The notes beneath the pieces were generated by a model, which did no database searches, was not told the DNA's origin, and was given only the letters and a program-made list of their open reading frames with translations. From Isoptericola croceus (GTDB taxonomy: Bacteria; Actinomycetota; Actinomycetes; Actinomycetales; Cellulomonadaceae), in the NCBI RefSeq assembly GCF_029382255.1, contig NZ_JARLLG010000004.1, positions 186,001-250,000 of the forward strand: a DNA stretch of 64,000 nucleotides, read 5' to 3'. The translations under genes and the position numbers were made by a program. This document shows, piece after piece, positions 43,499 to 52,942 of this stretch. How positions within the stretch are numbered: position 1 is the stretch's first letter; each line of letters starts with the position of its first letter.

Positions 43499-46400
43499 GT
43501 GTCTGCCCAGTCGACGACCACACCCTCCGGCCACCACCACTCCCCGGACGCCGTGCCCTCCGCGGAGGATGCGCAGGTGGCGGCGCTCGCCGCGCAGCGG
43601 GAGGCCGAGCGTGCGGCGCAGCTCGCGGCGGCCGAGGCGCGCGAGGCCGTCGCGACGGCACTGCGCACCGTCATGACCGGCACCGTCGACACCACCACAC
43701 GCCGCCGCGCCGAGTACTCCACGGACGCCTCGAACTACCGGGTGGTCCCCGACCTCGTGGCGTTCCCCACCTCGACCGACGACGTGCTCGCGGCGCTCGA
43801 GGTGCTGCGCGAGCTCGGCGTCCCGGTCACCGCACGGGGAGCCGGGACGTCGGTGGCGGGCAACTCCGTGGGGCCGGGAGTGGTGCTCGACTTCGCGCAG
43901 CACCTGCACGCGATCGGCGCCGTCGACCCCGAGGCCCGGACCGCCGTCGTCGAGCCGGGCGTGGTGATGTCCTCGCTGCAGCGCGCGGCCGCGCCGCACC
44001 GGCTGCGCTTCGGCCCGGACCCTTCGACGCAGAACCGCGCCACCCTCGGCGGCATGATCGGCAACAACGCCTGCGGACCGCACGCCGTGGCCTACGGCCG
44101 CACGGCCGACAACGTGGTGTCCCTGGACGTCGTGGACGGTCGTGGGCGACGTTTCACCGCGAGCCTCGGCGACCCGACCTTCGCCGCGGTCCCCGGGCTG
44201 GCGGAGCTGGTCCGCGAGAACCTGGCGCTCATCCGCACCGAGTTCGGGCGGTTCGGCCGGCAGGTGTCCGGCTACTCGCTGGAGCACCTGCTGCCCGAGA
44301 ACGGGTCGAACCTGGCCAGGATGCTCGTCGGCACGGAGGGCACCCTCGTCACCGTGCTCGGCGCGACGCTCGACCTGGTGCCGGTGCCGAACGCGCCCAC
44401 GCTGGTGGTGCTCGGCTACCCCGACATGCCCGCGGCCGCCGACGACGTGCCGGTGCTGCTGCGCCACGACCCGCTCGCGATCGAGGGGCTCGACGCGCGG
44501 CTCGTCGACGTCGTCCGGCGCGCCAACGGCCCCGACGCCGTGCCCGAGCTGCCCGAGGGTGCCGGCTGGCTGATGATCGAGGTGGGCGGGACCTCGCCGG
44601 GAGAGGCCCGCGAGGTCGCCGAGATGATCGTCGACGCGTCCGCCGCGATCGACGCGGCGATCCTGCCGGCCGGGCCCGACGCGACCAAGATGTGGCAGAT
44701 CCGGGCCGACGGCGCGGGGCTGGCGGGGCGGACCCCCGCCGGGGAGCAGGCGTGGCCCGGCTGGGAGGACTCCGCCGTCCCGCCCGAGAAGCTCGGTGCC
44801 TACCTGCGCGACCTGGACGCCCTCATGGCGCGCTACGGCGTCGACGGTCTGCCGTACGGACACTTCGGCGACGGGTGCATGCACCTGCGCATCGACATCC
44901 CGCTCGAGACGTCGGGGTCGGTGCTGCGCACCTTCCTGACCGAGGCGGCGGAGCTCGTGGCGAAGTACGGCGGGTCGCTGTCCGGGGAGCACGGCGACGG
45001 CCGGGCGCGGTCGGAGCTGCTGCCCGTCATGTACTCGCCGGAGGCCATCGCGCTCCTGGAGCAGGTCAAGGCGCTGTTCGACCCCGACGACCTGCTCAAC
45101 CCCGGCGTCGTCGTCCGGCCTGCCGCCGTGGACGCCGACCTGCGGCGGCCGGCCGCCCAGTCCGTGCCGTCGACCTCGCCGGTCGGGGCGCGGGGGCTGC
45201 TCGGCTCCGGGACGTTGCGGGGCACGGCGAAGAAGTCCGGCTACGCCGGCTTCAGCTTCTCCCACGACCACCACGACCTGACGACGGCGGTGCACCGGTG
45301 CGTGGGCGTCGGCAAGTGCCGTGCGGACACGAGCGCGGCGGGCGGGTTCATGTGCCCGTCCTACCTGGCGACGAAGGACGAGAAGGACGTCACCCGTGGC
45401 CGCGCGCGCGTGCTGCAGGAGGCGGTCAACGGGTCGCTCGTCGGTGGGCTGACGGCGCCCGAGGTGCACGAGTCGCTCGACCTGTGCCTGAGCTGCAAGG
45501 CGTGCTCCTCGGACTGCCCGGCCGGCGTCGACATGGCCCAGTACAAGTCGGAGGTGCTGCACCGCACGTATCGCGGGAAGCTCCGCCCGATGGACCACTA
45601 CGCACTGGGCTGGCTGCCCCGGTGGGCGCGGCTCGCGGGCCTCGCGCCGCGGTTGATCAACAGGGTGCTGTCCGTGGACTGGGTGCGCCGGGCCGTCCTC
45701 TGGGGCGGTGGCATGGACTCGCGTCGCGAGGTTCCGCGCTTCGCCGAGATGCCGTTCCGCACCTGGTGGCGCCGCGGGTACGCGACGCACGGCGTACCGG
45801 GCGTGGCGCACGGCACGCTCCCCGGCCGGCCGGTGTCCTCCCAGCGGCCGAAGGTCGTGCTGTGGACCGACTCGTTCAGCGACTCCCTGTCCCCGTCCGT
45901 GCCCCAGGCCGCGGTGAAGGTGCTCAGCGCGGCGGGGTATGACGTCGTCGTCCCGGACAAGCAGGCCTGCTGCGGGCTGACGTGGATCTCCACGGGTCAG
46001 CTCGACGGTGCGCGGCGCCGGCTGAGCGACCTGCTGAAGGTGCTCGGGCCGTACGCGGTCAACGGGATCCCGATCCTCGGGCTGGAGCCCTCGTGCACGG
46101 CGGTGCTGCGCTCGGACCTGCTGGACCTGTTCCCCGACGACCCGCGGGCCACGGCCGTCGCCGGGGCGACGAAGACGCTCGCCGAGCTGCTGACGGACCC
46201 TGCCACGGCCCCCGCCGAGGACTCGGGCTGGGAGCTGCCGGACCTCAGCGACGTCACCGCCGTCGTGCAGCCGCACTGCCACCAGCACTCGGTGATGGGC
46301 TTCGGCGCCGACCGGTCGCTGCTGGCCGACGCCGGGGCGACCGTCACCGAGCTGGCCGGCTGCTGCGGGCTCGCCGGGAACTTCGGCATGCAGAAGGGTC

Positions 46401-46570
46401 ACTACGACGTGTCGGTCGCCGTGGCGGAGAACGCGCTGCTGCCCGCCCTGCGTGCACAGGGCGAGGGGGAGGAGTTCATTGCCGACGGGTTCTCGTGTCG
46501 CACCCAGGCGGTGCAGCTCGAGGGAGTCGAGGGCAAGGCGCTCGTGGAGGTCCTCGCCGAGCGGCTCTGA
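43499..46570 (+). CDS. FAD-linked oxidase / Fe-S oxidoreductase fusion (YdiJ-like)
   Basis: 1023 residues from a GTG at 43499. Domains in order: FAD_binding_4 (RGAGTSVAGNSVGPGVV, GGMIGNNACGPHA), FAD-oxidase C-terminal (YGHFGDGCMHLRID, SGEHGDGRAR), 4Fe-4S ferredoxin motifs (CVGVGKC, LCLSCKACSSDCPAGVD) and two CCG domains (ACCGLTW, LAGCCGLAGNFGMQ). This is the layout of the E. coli YdiJ group and D-lactate or 2-hydroxyacid dehydrogenases, which oxidise 2-hydroxyacids and pass electrons through the Fe-S centres. The N-terminal 60 residues are polar and Ala-rich, beyond the usual start. Confidence 0.92.
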   Translation: MSAQSTTTPSGHHHSPDAVPSAEDAQVAALAAQREAERAAQLAAAEAREAVATALRTVMTGTVDTTTRRRAEYSTDASNYRVVPDLVAFPTSTDDVLAALEVLRELGVPVTARGAGTSVAGNSVGPGVVLDFAQHLHAIGAVDPEARTAVVEPGVVMSSLQRAAAPHRLRFGPDPSTQNRATLGGMIGNNACGPHAVAYGRTADNVVSLDVVDGRGRRFTASLGDPTFAAVPGLAELVRENLALIRTEFGRFGRQVSGYSLEHLLPENGSNLARMLVGTEGTLVTVLGATLDLVPVPNAPTLVVLGYPDMPAAADDVPVLLRHDPLAIEGLDARLVDVVRRANGPDAVPELPEGAGWLMIEVGGTSPGEAREVAEMIVDASAAIDAAILPAGPDATKMWQIRADGAGLAGRTPAGEQAWPGWEDSAVPPEKLGAYLRDLDALMARYGVDGLPYGHFGDGCMHLRIDIPLETSGSVLRTFLTEAAELVAKYGGSLSGEHGDGRARSELLPVMYSPEAIALLEQVKALFDPDDLLNPGVVVRPAAVDADLRRPAAQSVPSTSPVGARGLLGSGTLRGTAKKSGYAGFSFSHDHHDLTTAVHRCVGVGKCRADTSAAGGFMCPSYLATKDEKDVTRGRARVLQEAVNGSLVGGLTAPEVHESLDLCLSCKACSSDCPAGVDMAQYKSEVLHRTYRGKLRPMDHYALGWLPRWARLAGLAPRLINRVLSVDWVRRAVLWGGGMDSRREVPRFAEMPFRTWWRRGYATHGVPGVAHGTLPGRPVSSQRPKVVLWTDSFSDSLSPSVPQAAVKVLSAAGYDVVVPDKQACCGLTWISTGQLDGARRRLSDLLKVLGPYAVNGIPILGLEPSCTAVLRSDLLDLFPDDPRATAVAGATKTLAELLTDPATAPAEDSGWELPDLSDVTAVVQPHCHQHSVMGFGADRSLLADAGATVTELAGCCGLAGNFGMQKGHYDVSVAVAENALLPALRAQGEGEEFIADGFSCRTQAVQLEGVEGKALVEVLAERL

Positions 46571-46579
46571 GCGTCCGGT

Positions 46580-46601
46580 CAGGCCGAAGGCGTCCGGCCT
46601 G
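46580..46601. terminator. Hairpin between convergent genes
   Basis: CAGGCCG (46580-46586) pairs with CGGCCTG (46595-46601) around an 8-nt loop, just after the dehydrogenase stop and before the convergent membrane-protein stop. Confidence 0.5.
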
Positions 46602-46616
46602 CGCCGACGCCAGGTC

Positions 46617-47174
46617 TCACGACGGGAGGCGTGCCGGTCGCGAGCCGCGGTCGGCGATCAGCGTCCGAACGGTCGTGCGCTGGTCAGGGGGCAGCACGCG
46701 CAGGGGAATGGGGACGGCGAGCGCGCGCCGACCTCGCCCGGTGAACAGCACGACGAGCTGGTCGTGATCCCGCACCCGGCGCACCTCCTGCCAGGGGATC
46801 GTCACCGTCTTGCGCGGCGTCGTGCTGGTGACGGCGACGCCGTCGATGCGCAGAGTCTCCGTCGATCGGAGCGAGGGCTGCAGCTGCCACATGAGCGCGC
46901 CGATGAAGTGTGGCAGTGCAGCGACGAAGGCCAGGTAGGCCACCACCAAGGATGCGGGCAGCAGGACGATCAGATTGATGACCGTTTCGTCCTCGGTAGT
47001 GGTCGTGAGCGGCACGGTCGCCACGACGGCGAGAAGCATCACGATCCCCGCGACGACAGCAAGGACGCGGCCTCGCCAGGGGACCATGGTGGCGTACAGC
47101 TCCCGGGTGTCCCGGAGCGTGGGTGTCCAGATGATCTCCACCCAGGGGTCGTCCCCGTCTCCGTGGCTCGGCAT
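46617..47174 (-). CDS. Two-helix membrane protein with PH-like (YcxB-type) domain
   Basis: 185 residues. Two adjacent hydrophobic segments (VLAVVAGIVMLLAVVATV and LIVLLPASLVVAYLAFVAALP) are followed by LRIDGVAVTSTTPRKTVTIPWQEVRRVRD, a PH-like fold pattern shared with YcxB proteins. Function unknown. Confidence 0.7.
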   Translation of the reverse strand: MPSHGDGDDPWVEIIWTPTLRDTRELYATMVPWRGRVLAVVAGIVMLLAVVATVPLTTTTEDETVINLIVLLPASLVVAYLAFVAALPHFIGALMWQLQPSLRSTETLRIDGVAVTSTTPRKTVTIPWQEVRRVRDHDQLVVLFTGRGRRALAVPIPLRVLPPDQRTTVRTLIADRGSRPARLPS

Positions 47175-47247
47175 GTGCGCATCCTCCCATCAGGCGGACC
47201 GCGCTGTTGGATGCCTCGGGCAACGAGGGGGCTCTAGGCTCGTGGTC

Positions 47248-48000
47248 ATGTTCACCCCCGAGACCAGAAGCGCCGTTCGCGAAAGCCTGGTCGCACGAGC
47301 ACGTCACGACCCGTGTGTCGCGGGGGCCGCGCTCGTCGGGTCCGCGGCCACCGGTCGAGAGGACTCCTGGTCCGACATCGATCTTGCGCTCCAGGTCTCG
47401 AGGGGACACGATCCCGCACACGTCGCCGCGGACTGGACGACCTGGCTGTGTTCTGAGGCAGAGGTTGCGGATACGCTCGACGTCGTCGCGGGAGGGACGC
47501 TCTTCCGCGTCTTCCTGCTGGCCGACTCGCTCCAGATCGACCTCTCGTTCTGGCGCTTCGACACGTTCCGGGCCACGCAGGACGGATTCACGGTGCTCTT
47601 CGGAGCGCCGAACGAGCCCTCCACGCCTCGGCCGTTCGACGCCGCCCACCACATCGGGATGGGATGGCTCTATGCGCTGCACGCCCGCTCGGCGCTGGCG
47701 CGCGGCAAGCTCTGGCAGACCTTGATGATGCTCGACGGTATCCGCGACCAGATCGTCATGCTCGCCTGCGAGCGGTACGGGCTGGATCCTCACCACGGCC
47801 GCGACGTCGACCTGCTGCCAGCAGGGGAGCTCACCGCTCTGGGCGCTGCACGAGCCACCACGCTCGACCCCGCCGAGCTGCATCGTTCGAAGGCCGCGAT
47901 GATCACGCTTCTCCGTGCGGAGGTGGTGCGCCACGACGCGACGCTCGCTCAACGACTCGCTCCGCCCTTGAGCATCATCGGGGCGGCGTCCATCCCATGA
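47248..48000 (+). CDS. Nucleotidyltransferase-fold protein (aminoglycoside-type)
   Basis: About 250 residues from ATG at 47248. The minimal NTase motif is VGSAATGREDSWSDIDLAL (Gly-Ser, then Asp-x-Asp), with the third acidic residue in QIDLSFW. The helical C-terminal half resembles aminoglycoside adenylyltransferase-like proteins. Substrate is unknown; no antibiotic resistance role can be claimed. The C terminus overlaps the 3' end of the damaged monooxygenase gene on the other strand by 26 bp. Confidence 0.8.
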   Translation: MFTPETRSAVRESLVARARHDPCVAGAALVGSAATGREDSWSDIDLALQVSRGHDPAHVAADWTTWLCSEAEVADTLDVVAGGTLFRVFLLADSLQIDLSFWRFDTFRATQDGFTVLFGAPNEPSTPRPFDAAHHIGMGWLYALHARSALARGKLWQTLMMLDGIRDQIVMLACERYGLDPHHGRDVDLLPAGELTALGAARATTLDPAELHRSKAAMITLLRAEVVRHDATLAQRLAPPLSIIGAASIP

Positions 48001-48986
48001 CGGAGTCTGCCCCGCGGGTGATCGACCCTGCGGGCACGAGCCGCATCAGGCGGTTGCGCAAGCCTTGCCATCGCGGCCCGAGGTGGGCGCCGAACCGTCC
48101 GGAGAGCACCGACGCGCGGCCGATCGCCCGGCAGCGGGGCCGCCGCTCGGCGTCGAAGGCCCGCAGCGCCGCGCCCAACGGCTCGCCGGCCGCCACGGGC
48201 CGGCCGACCAGCAGCCCCACGCACAGCCCGTCCTCGAGCGCCGTCGCCGCGCCCTGCCCCATGGTCGGCAGGGTGACGTGGGCGGCGTCACCCACCATGA
48301 CGACCCGCCCTGACACGTACCGGCCCAGGCCGCCGGGCAGGTAGTACACGTCGTGACGCAGGACCGCGGCGGGAGGCGTGCGGTCCCCAGTACTGGCGCA
48401 GGCCGGGCTCGTCGACCGGGCCGGGCGCGATCGCCCGCCAGCTCGAGTAGCCGGAGTACACCGGGACGTGGGCGGGAAACAGGGCGGATCGCACCGCACT
48501 GCGCGCGCCGTCGGCTCCCACGAGCAGGTCCGCCTCCCATCGGCGCTCCCCGTCGACGACGGCGGCCCGCGCGCCGCCCGTCTCGCCGGGCTCCACGGTG
48601 GTCACGCGCGTTCCGGTCACCAGCTCGACGCCCTCGGATCGGGCGCGGTCCAGCAGGGCGGCGTGTACCCGGGCGCGGTGCACGCCGAGGACCGTCGTCG
48701 CGCGGCGGGCCTTCGGCTCGTCCCCGATCTTCAGGATCGGGCGGCCGTGCAGGTCCCACGTGCCCGCCGCCCAGGTCTCGTGACCGAGGCGGGCGACGTC
48801 GTCGTCGTCGAACCCGAGGCCCCGGAACGCGGCCACCGCGTTGCGCGTCATGGCGAACCCGGCTCCGATCTCGGCGAGCTCCGGAGCCTGTTCGACGACG
48901 GTCGTGCGCCAGCCTTGCTGCGTCAGCGCGATCGCTGAGGCGAGACCGGCGATCCCGCCGCCGACCACGATCGCCGAGTGCTCCAT
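47975..48986 (-). pseudogene. FAD-dependent monooxygenase, internal deletion plus frameshift
   Basis: The 5' part (48986 to about 48385) encodes the FAD fold: IVVGGGIAGLASAIAL at the N terminus and LLVGADGARSAVRS. After YSSWRAIAPGPVDEPGLRQYWG the frame is lost. The second FAD motif then appears in another frame as YVSGRVVMVGDAAHVTLP, followed by GQGAATALED and ending WTPPR. Roughly 60-80 residues that normally separate these parts are absent, so the lesion is a deletion with frame change near 48385. The gene cannot give an intact enzyme. Confidence 0.85.
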
Positions 48987-49050
48987 CTGGTCCTCCCGCG
49001 CAGTGCCCGCCACGTCTCGTGGTCACAGCATGGCAAACCGGGCCCGTGCC

Positions 49051-49128
49051 GGCGTGGCTGGGTCTCACGGAGTCTCAGGACGTCGTCCGCCGGCGCCGCA
49101 TGGTCCGCTGCTTCGCCGACGAACTGTC
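49051..49128 (+). pseudogene. N-terminal nitroreductase fragment, no start codon
   Basis: This stretch reads ESQDVVRRRRMVRCFADEL, matching the first 20 residues (EFQDVVRRRRMVRRFTDEP) of the intact nitroreductase at 50821. The similarity extends about 30 bp upstream of its start but lacks the ATG because of a small deletion. It stops within a few codons afterwards. It is a duplicated, broken copy in the same orientation 1.75 kb from the intact gene. Confidence 0.65.
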
Positions 49129-49215
49129 ATCGGCCGTGCCACGGCCTCGCTCTACGCGGCATGCCCGGGTGGCTGCAGCGCACGCTGTGTGCAGCGAATC
49201 AGGGCGGACGGCACC

Positions 49216-50250
49216 TCACGGAGCAGCGCCGCCAAGCGTCTTGGCGAGGAGGAGTTGTCGCGTCCTGAAACCGGTCCGGGTGAGAATCGATCGAACGTGG
49301 TCGTGCACGGTGTGTTCCGACAGGAACAGCGTCGCGGCGATCGACTTCGTGTCGGCGCCGCTCACGAGCAGGTTCAGCACCTCGGTCTCCCTGGGGCTGA
49401 GTCCGTGGGTCCGGGCGAGCATGTCGACCCGCTCGACCGATGTCGCGGCCTCGATCGTGACGACGATGCGAGATTCGGCCCGTGCAGCCCGCATCGAGAC
49501 CCAGAATCCGTTTGCCAGATGGGTGCGCGCCGAAGCCTCGTGGTTGTCGACGCCTTGTTCCCGTGCGAGGAGCTGTGCCGCCACGTTGTAGGCATGTGCG
49601 GGGATCGGCGCAACGTCGGAGTCGGTCGGGATGAGGATCCGCAGCCAGGCGTCGGTCAGCGTGGTCTGCTCGTGTACGCGCAGCCCGTCGTCGAGCAACA
49701 GCACGATGGGCTGGCGGTGGGGCGCGCTCGTGGGGGCGAGGGTGAACGTGTGCGCCAGGGCGCGCCGGATTCCCCGTGTGACGATCGGAGCGATCTCGCG
49801 CAGACGGTCAAGTTCCGGGCGGCTGAACGGCGGCCCGCTCAGCCGCCAGACATCCAAGAACCCCCAGCAGCCGAACTGGTCGGCGAAGACGAGCGTGGCC
49901 ACATCGACACCGCCGAGCTCACGCACGATCCGCCACCACTGGTCGCCGTCGGCGCGTGGTTGCGCAGCCGCCAGGGCCGCCACACCGTCGATGGTGCTCC
50001 AACGATTCCCACGGCTCAGGTATCGCGCTTTGATCAGCTCGGGCAGCCGATCGAACGATTGGCCGGGGATCGAGGCCAGCGGCGATGCACCGACACACGT
50101 GACCGGATCCGTGAGCAGGAAGACGTGCGCGTCGAACGGCACCAGCCCACCGATTGCCTCGACGAGTGCAGCGCGCAGCGGGCGGTCGCGCATCTCTGCG
50201 GAGCACAGACGCTCGATGCGCGCCATCGCTCGATTGCGCGAAGCGGCCAC
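49216..50250 (-). CDS. LuxR-type HTH regulator
   Basis: 344 residues. The C-terminal 65 residues are a LuxR HTH (LSPRETEVLNLLVSGADTKS, AATLFLSEHTVHDHVRSIL). The N-terminal 270 residues have no confident domain but hold a GAF-like pattern. The start is the GTG at 50250; an ATG at 50226 is nearly as good. It is divergent from a small ABM-like gene, 98 bp away, which it may regulate. Confidence 0.85.
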   Translation of the reverse strand: MAASRNRAMARIERLCSAEMRDRPLRAALVEAIGGLVPFDAHVFLLTDPVTCVGASPLASIPGQSFDRLPELIKARYLSRGNRWSTIDGVAALAAAQPRADGDQWWRIVRELGGVDVATLVFADQFGCWGFLDVWRLSGPPFSRPELDRLREIAPIVTRGIRRALAHTFTLAPTSAPHRQPIVLLLDDGLRVHEQTTLTDAWLRILIPTDSDVAPIPAHAYNVAAQLLAREQGVDNHEASARTHLANGFWVSMRAARAESRIVVTIEAATSVERVDMLARTHGLSPRETEVLNLLVSGADTKSIAATLFLSEHTVHDHVRSILTRTGFRTRQLLLAKTLGGAAP

Positions 50251-50348
50251 GGCCCAAGAATCCCACGAACGTGGGATCGGCGGACGCCGGAAATGCGCCT
50301 AGCGTCAGTAGCACCTGAGAACTGCACCAACACGACCTGGAGGTAACC

Positions 50349-50657
50349 ATGACCATCTGTCTGGTGCTGGACAATCCGAACGAGTCGATGGCGCAGTTCG
50401 AGCAGGTGATGACGCACCTGTCCGAGTCAGGCCCGATGCCACCCGAAGGCCTCATCTTCTTCGCCGCCGGCCCGGCCGACCAGGGACTGCGAGCGATCAG
50501 TGTCTGGAACTCGCCGCAGGACATGGAGCGGTTCTTCACCGATCGACTCGGGGCCGCCTACGCCGCTGCAGAGCTGGGTGGTGAGGCAGTCGTCCGTTCG
50601 ACGTTCGACGTCCATCTCCACTTCGCGGGCGGAGCGGTCGCCCCGGCGTCGGCCTGA
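50349..50657 (+). CDS. Small conserved hypothetical protein (ABM-like fold)
   Basis: 102 residues with CTGGAGG before the ATG. MTICLVLDNPNESMAQFEQV, GLIFFAAGPADQGLRAISVW and MERFFTDRLG suggest a ferredoxin-like dimeric barrel as in antibiotic biosynthesis monooxygenase-type proteins. No catalytic residues are certain. Divergent from the LuxR regulator. Confidence 0.7.
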   Translation: MTICLVLDNPNESMAQFEQVMTHLSESGPMPPEGLIFFAAGPADQGLRAISVWNSPQDMERFFTDRLGAAYAAAELGGEAVVRSTFDVHLHFAGGAVAPASA

Positions 50658-50671
50658 TCGCAAGGGGTGCG

Positions 50672-50770
50672 ATGGCTACCTTGCGCATCGAGCACGCGAT
50701 CTCTGACTTCGTGAGGTGGAAGCGGGTGTTCGACCGCTTCGAGTCGGCGCGACGAGAGGCGGGCGCCGGG
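50672..50770 (+). pseudogene. Truncated ABM/cyclase-like protein
   Basis: From the ATG at 50672 the sequence MATLRIEHAISDFVRWKRVF, then ARREAGAG matches the first third of small ABM/cyclase-like proteins (MxxLRIEHxxxDFxxWKxxFD). The frame then runs into the nitroreductase upstream region with no domain remaining. It is a truncated gene at a junction. Confidence 0.6.
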
Positions 50771-50820
50771 CAGGTCGAAGAAGAACGCCAGGACGACGGT
50801 GGCGTGGCAGGCTCTCCCGC

Positions 50821-51426
50821 ATGGAGTTCCAGGACGTGGTCCGCAGGCGCCGCATGGTCCGCCGATTCACCGACGAGCCGGTGCCGTCGGAGACGGTCGA
50901 CCGCTTGCTGCGCAACGCCGTCCGCGCACCGAGCGCGGGCTTCACGCAGGGCTGGTCCTTCCTGGTGCTGACCTCCGAGGAGGAACGCGAACGGTTCTGG
51001 TCCGCGACCACCCCGGAGGGCTCGGAGCGCGACATGTCCGCGTGGCTGGCGGGGATGCGCACGGCACCGGTGCTGATCGTGGCGCTGACCTCGCAGGCGG
51101 CGTACGTCGGCCGGTACGCCGAGCCGGACAAGGGGTGGACCGACCGCGACGAGGCGCGCTGGCCCGTGCCGTACTGGCACGTCGACGCGGGCATGGCCGC
51201 CCTGCTCATGCTGCAGACCGCCGTGGACGAGGACCTCGGTGCGTGCTTCTTCGGGATCGATGCCGGGCGGCTCTCGGCCTTCCGGGATGCGTTCGGCGTG
51301 CCGGAGGAGTGGGCGCCCACGGGGGTGATCGCCGTCGGGCACCCCGTGGCCGGTGGAGCGAAGGGCTCCCCGGCCCGCCGGCAGCGCAAGGCGATGGCCG
51401 ACATCGTGCACCGCGGGCGCTGGTGA
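50821..51426 (+). CDS. Nitroreductase-family protein
   Basis: 201 residues. MEFQDVVRRRRMVRRFTDEP, RLLRNAVRAPSAGFTQGWSFLVL and LLMLQTAVDEDLGACFFGID are the FMN-binding nitroreductase pattern. Likely an NAD(P)H- or F420-dependent flavin reductase; the substrate is unknown. Convergent with the MocR gene. A broken copy of its first 20 codons lies at 49051. Confidence 0.9.
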   Translation: MEFQDVVRRRRMVRRFTDEPVPSETVDRLLRNAVRAPSAGFTQGWSFLVLTSEEERERFWSATTPEGSERDMSAWLAGMRTAPVLIVALTSQAAYVGRYAEPDKGWTDRDEARWPVPYWHVDAGMAALLMLQTAVDEDLGACFFGIDAGRLSAFRDAFGVPEEWAPTGVIAVGHPVAGGAKGSPARRQRKAMADIVHRGRW

Positions 51427-51430
51427 GCCC

Positions 51431-52864
51431 TCAGACGCACGCCGCCAGCCGCGCCACCGCCTCGTCCAGCCGGGCGTCGACCAGGTTGCCGTAGCCGAGC
51501 ACCAGCGTCCGCGACCGGGCGGCGGACCGGGCCTGGTAGCGGCGCAGGTCCACCACCCCCACGTCGCGGGCGGCGGCCGCCCGGACCACCTCGGCCGCGT
51601 CGGGTACCCGTCCGTCGCCGTCGTCGGGCAGCTCCAGCAGGGCGTGCAGCCCGGCGGCCATGCCGTGCAGCCGGGCAGCGGGCATCCGGTGCCCGACGGC
51701 GCCGGCCAGCGCGTCGTGACGCCGTCGGTACCGTGCGCGCGCCGCCCGCAGGTGCCGGTCGTAGCCGCCCGAGGTCAGGAACCGGGCGAAGGTGAGCTGG
51801 TCCACCACCGACGGTGCCCCCGACCGTCCGAGCTCACCCAGCGCGGCCCGCCACAAGGTCGGCACCACCATCCATCCGATGCCGAACGCCGGTGACATCG
51901 TCTTGCTCACGGACCCGAGCAGCACGACCCGCTCCGGATCGAGACGCTGCAGCGCCGCCACAGGGCGCCGGTCGTAGCGGAACTCGGCGTCGTAGTCGTC
52001 CTCGACGACCAGCCCGTCCACGGCCCGGGCCCAGGCCAGCACGGCCTCGCGGCGCTCGCCGGACAGTGCCACGCCCGTCGGGAACTGGTGGGCGGGGGTG
52101 AGCAGCACCGCCCGTGCGCCGGTCCGTGCGGCGGCCCCGGTGAGCCGGTCCACGTCGAGGCCACCGGCGTCCACCGGCACCGGTACGGGCTCCAGCCCGG
52201 CCTGCCGGGCGACGTCGCGCAGCACCGGCCACGACGGGTCCTCCACGAGCAGGTGCGTGTGACCGTCGGCCCGGAGGGAAGCCGCGACCCGTGCCATCGC
52301 GTCGGTGGCTCCCCGGGTGACGACGACGGCGGTGTCCGGGGCCTCGACCATCCGCGCCCGGCGGAGGTGGCCCGCCACCGCCGTCCGCGTGGCGGGGTGG
52401 CCCGCGGTCGGCGCGGTCGCCAGGTCGGTGCTCGATGCGGTGGACAGTGCCTCGCGTGCCGCCCGCAGCCAGGCGTCGCGCGGGACGTGCCGCAGGTCGG
52501 CGATCCCTGGGCGCAGGTCGAACCGCGGCCGCGGGGGCAGTGGCGGCACGGTGCCCGACGCCGTCGTCTCGAGGTCGCGGGGCACGGGCGGCGGTACCCC
52601 GGCCGCGACCCGGGTCCCGGCGCCGACCTGGGCCTCGAGCACTCCCTCGGCGACGAGCTGGCCGTAGGCCTCGGTGACGACCCACCGTGAGACGCCGAGC
52701 GACTCGGCCAGCCGCCGGCTGGCGGGCAGGGTCGCGCCGGCCGGTACCCGCCCGGAGCCGACGGCGTCGCGCAGCACCTGCTCCAGGCGGACGACCCGCG
52801 GGCCGGATGCCGTGTCGAGGTCGAGCAAGGTCTCCCACGCCAGATTGGTCTGGTCAACTGCCAT
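51431..52864 (-). CDS. MocR-family regulator (GntR HTH plus aminotransferase-like domain)
   Basis: 477 residues from ATG at 52864. Residues 20-90 are a GntR winged helix (LRDAVGSGRVPAGATLPASR, SLGVSRWVVTEAYGQL). The remainder is a class I aminotransferase fold with the PLP Lys in LLGSVSKTMSPAFGIGWM and DDYDAEFRYDR. PdxR/GabR-type regulators bind PLP or an amino acid adduct to switch their promoter. The operator at 52845-52869 overlaps its start codon, so autorepression is likely. It is divergent from two tandem aldo-keto reductase genes, the probable targets. Confidence 0.93.
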   Translation of the reverse strand: MAVDQTNLAWETLLDLDTASGPRVVRLEQVLRDAVGSGRVPAGATLPASRRLAESLGVSRWVVTEAYGQLVAEGVLEAQVGAGTRVAAGVPPPVPRDLETTASGTVPPLPPRPRFDLRPGIADLRHVPRDAWLRAAREALSTASSTDLATAPTAGHPATRTAVAGHLRRARMVEAPDTAVVVTRGATDAMARVAASLRADGHTHLLVEDPSWPVLRDVARQAGLEPVPVPVDAGGLDVDRLTGAAARTGARAVLLTPAHQFPTGVALSGERREAVLAWARAVDGLVVEDDYDAEFRYDRRPVAALQRLDPERVVLLGSVSKTMSPAFGIGWMVVPTLWRAALGELGRSGAPSVVDQLTFARFLTSGGYDRHLRAARARYRRRHDALAGAVGHRMPAARLHGMAAGLHALLELPDDGDGRVPDAAEVVRAAAARDVGVVDLRRYQARSAARSRTLVLGYGNLVDARLDEAVARLAACV

Positions 52865-52869
52865 ACCAA
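52845..52869. promoter_or_regulatory. Inverted-repeat operator over the mocR start
   Basis: TTGGTCTGG (52845-52853) and CCATACCAA (52861-52869) form a 9-bp inverted repeat (8 of 9 match) with a 7-bp spacer, covering the mocR start codon in the divergent promoter region. Confidence 0.55.
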
Positions 52870-52942
52870 TGGACGGTACACCCGGACCGATCTCTCCGTA
52901 GCGTCGGTGACGACCACGCGACGACGGCGACACGGAGACACC

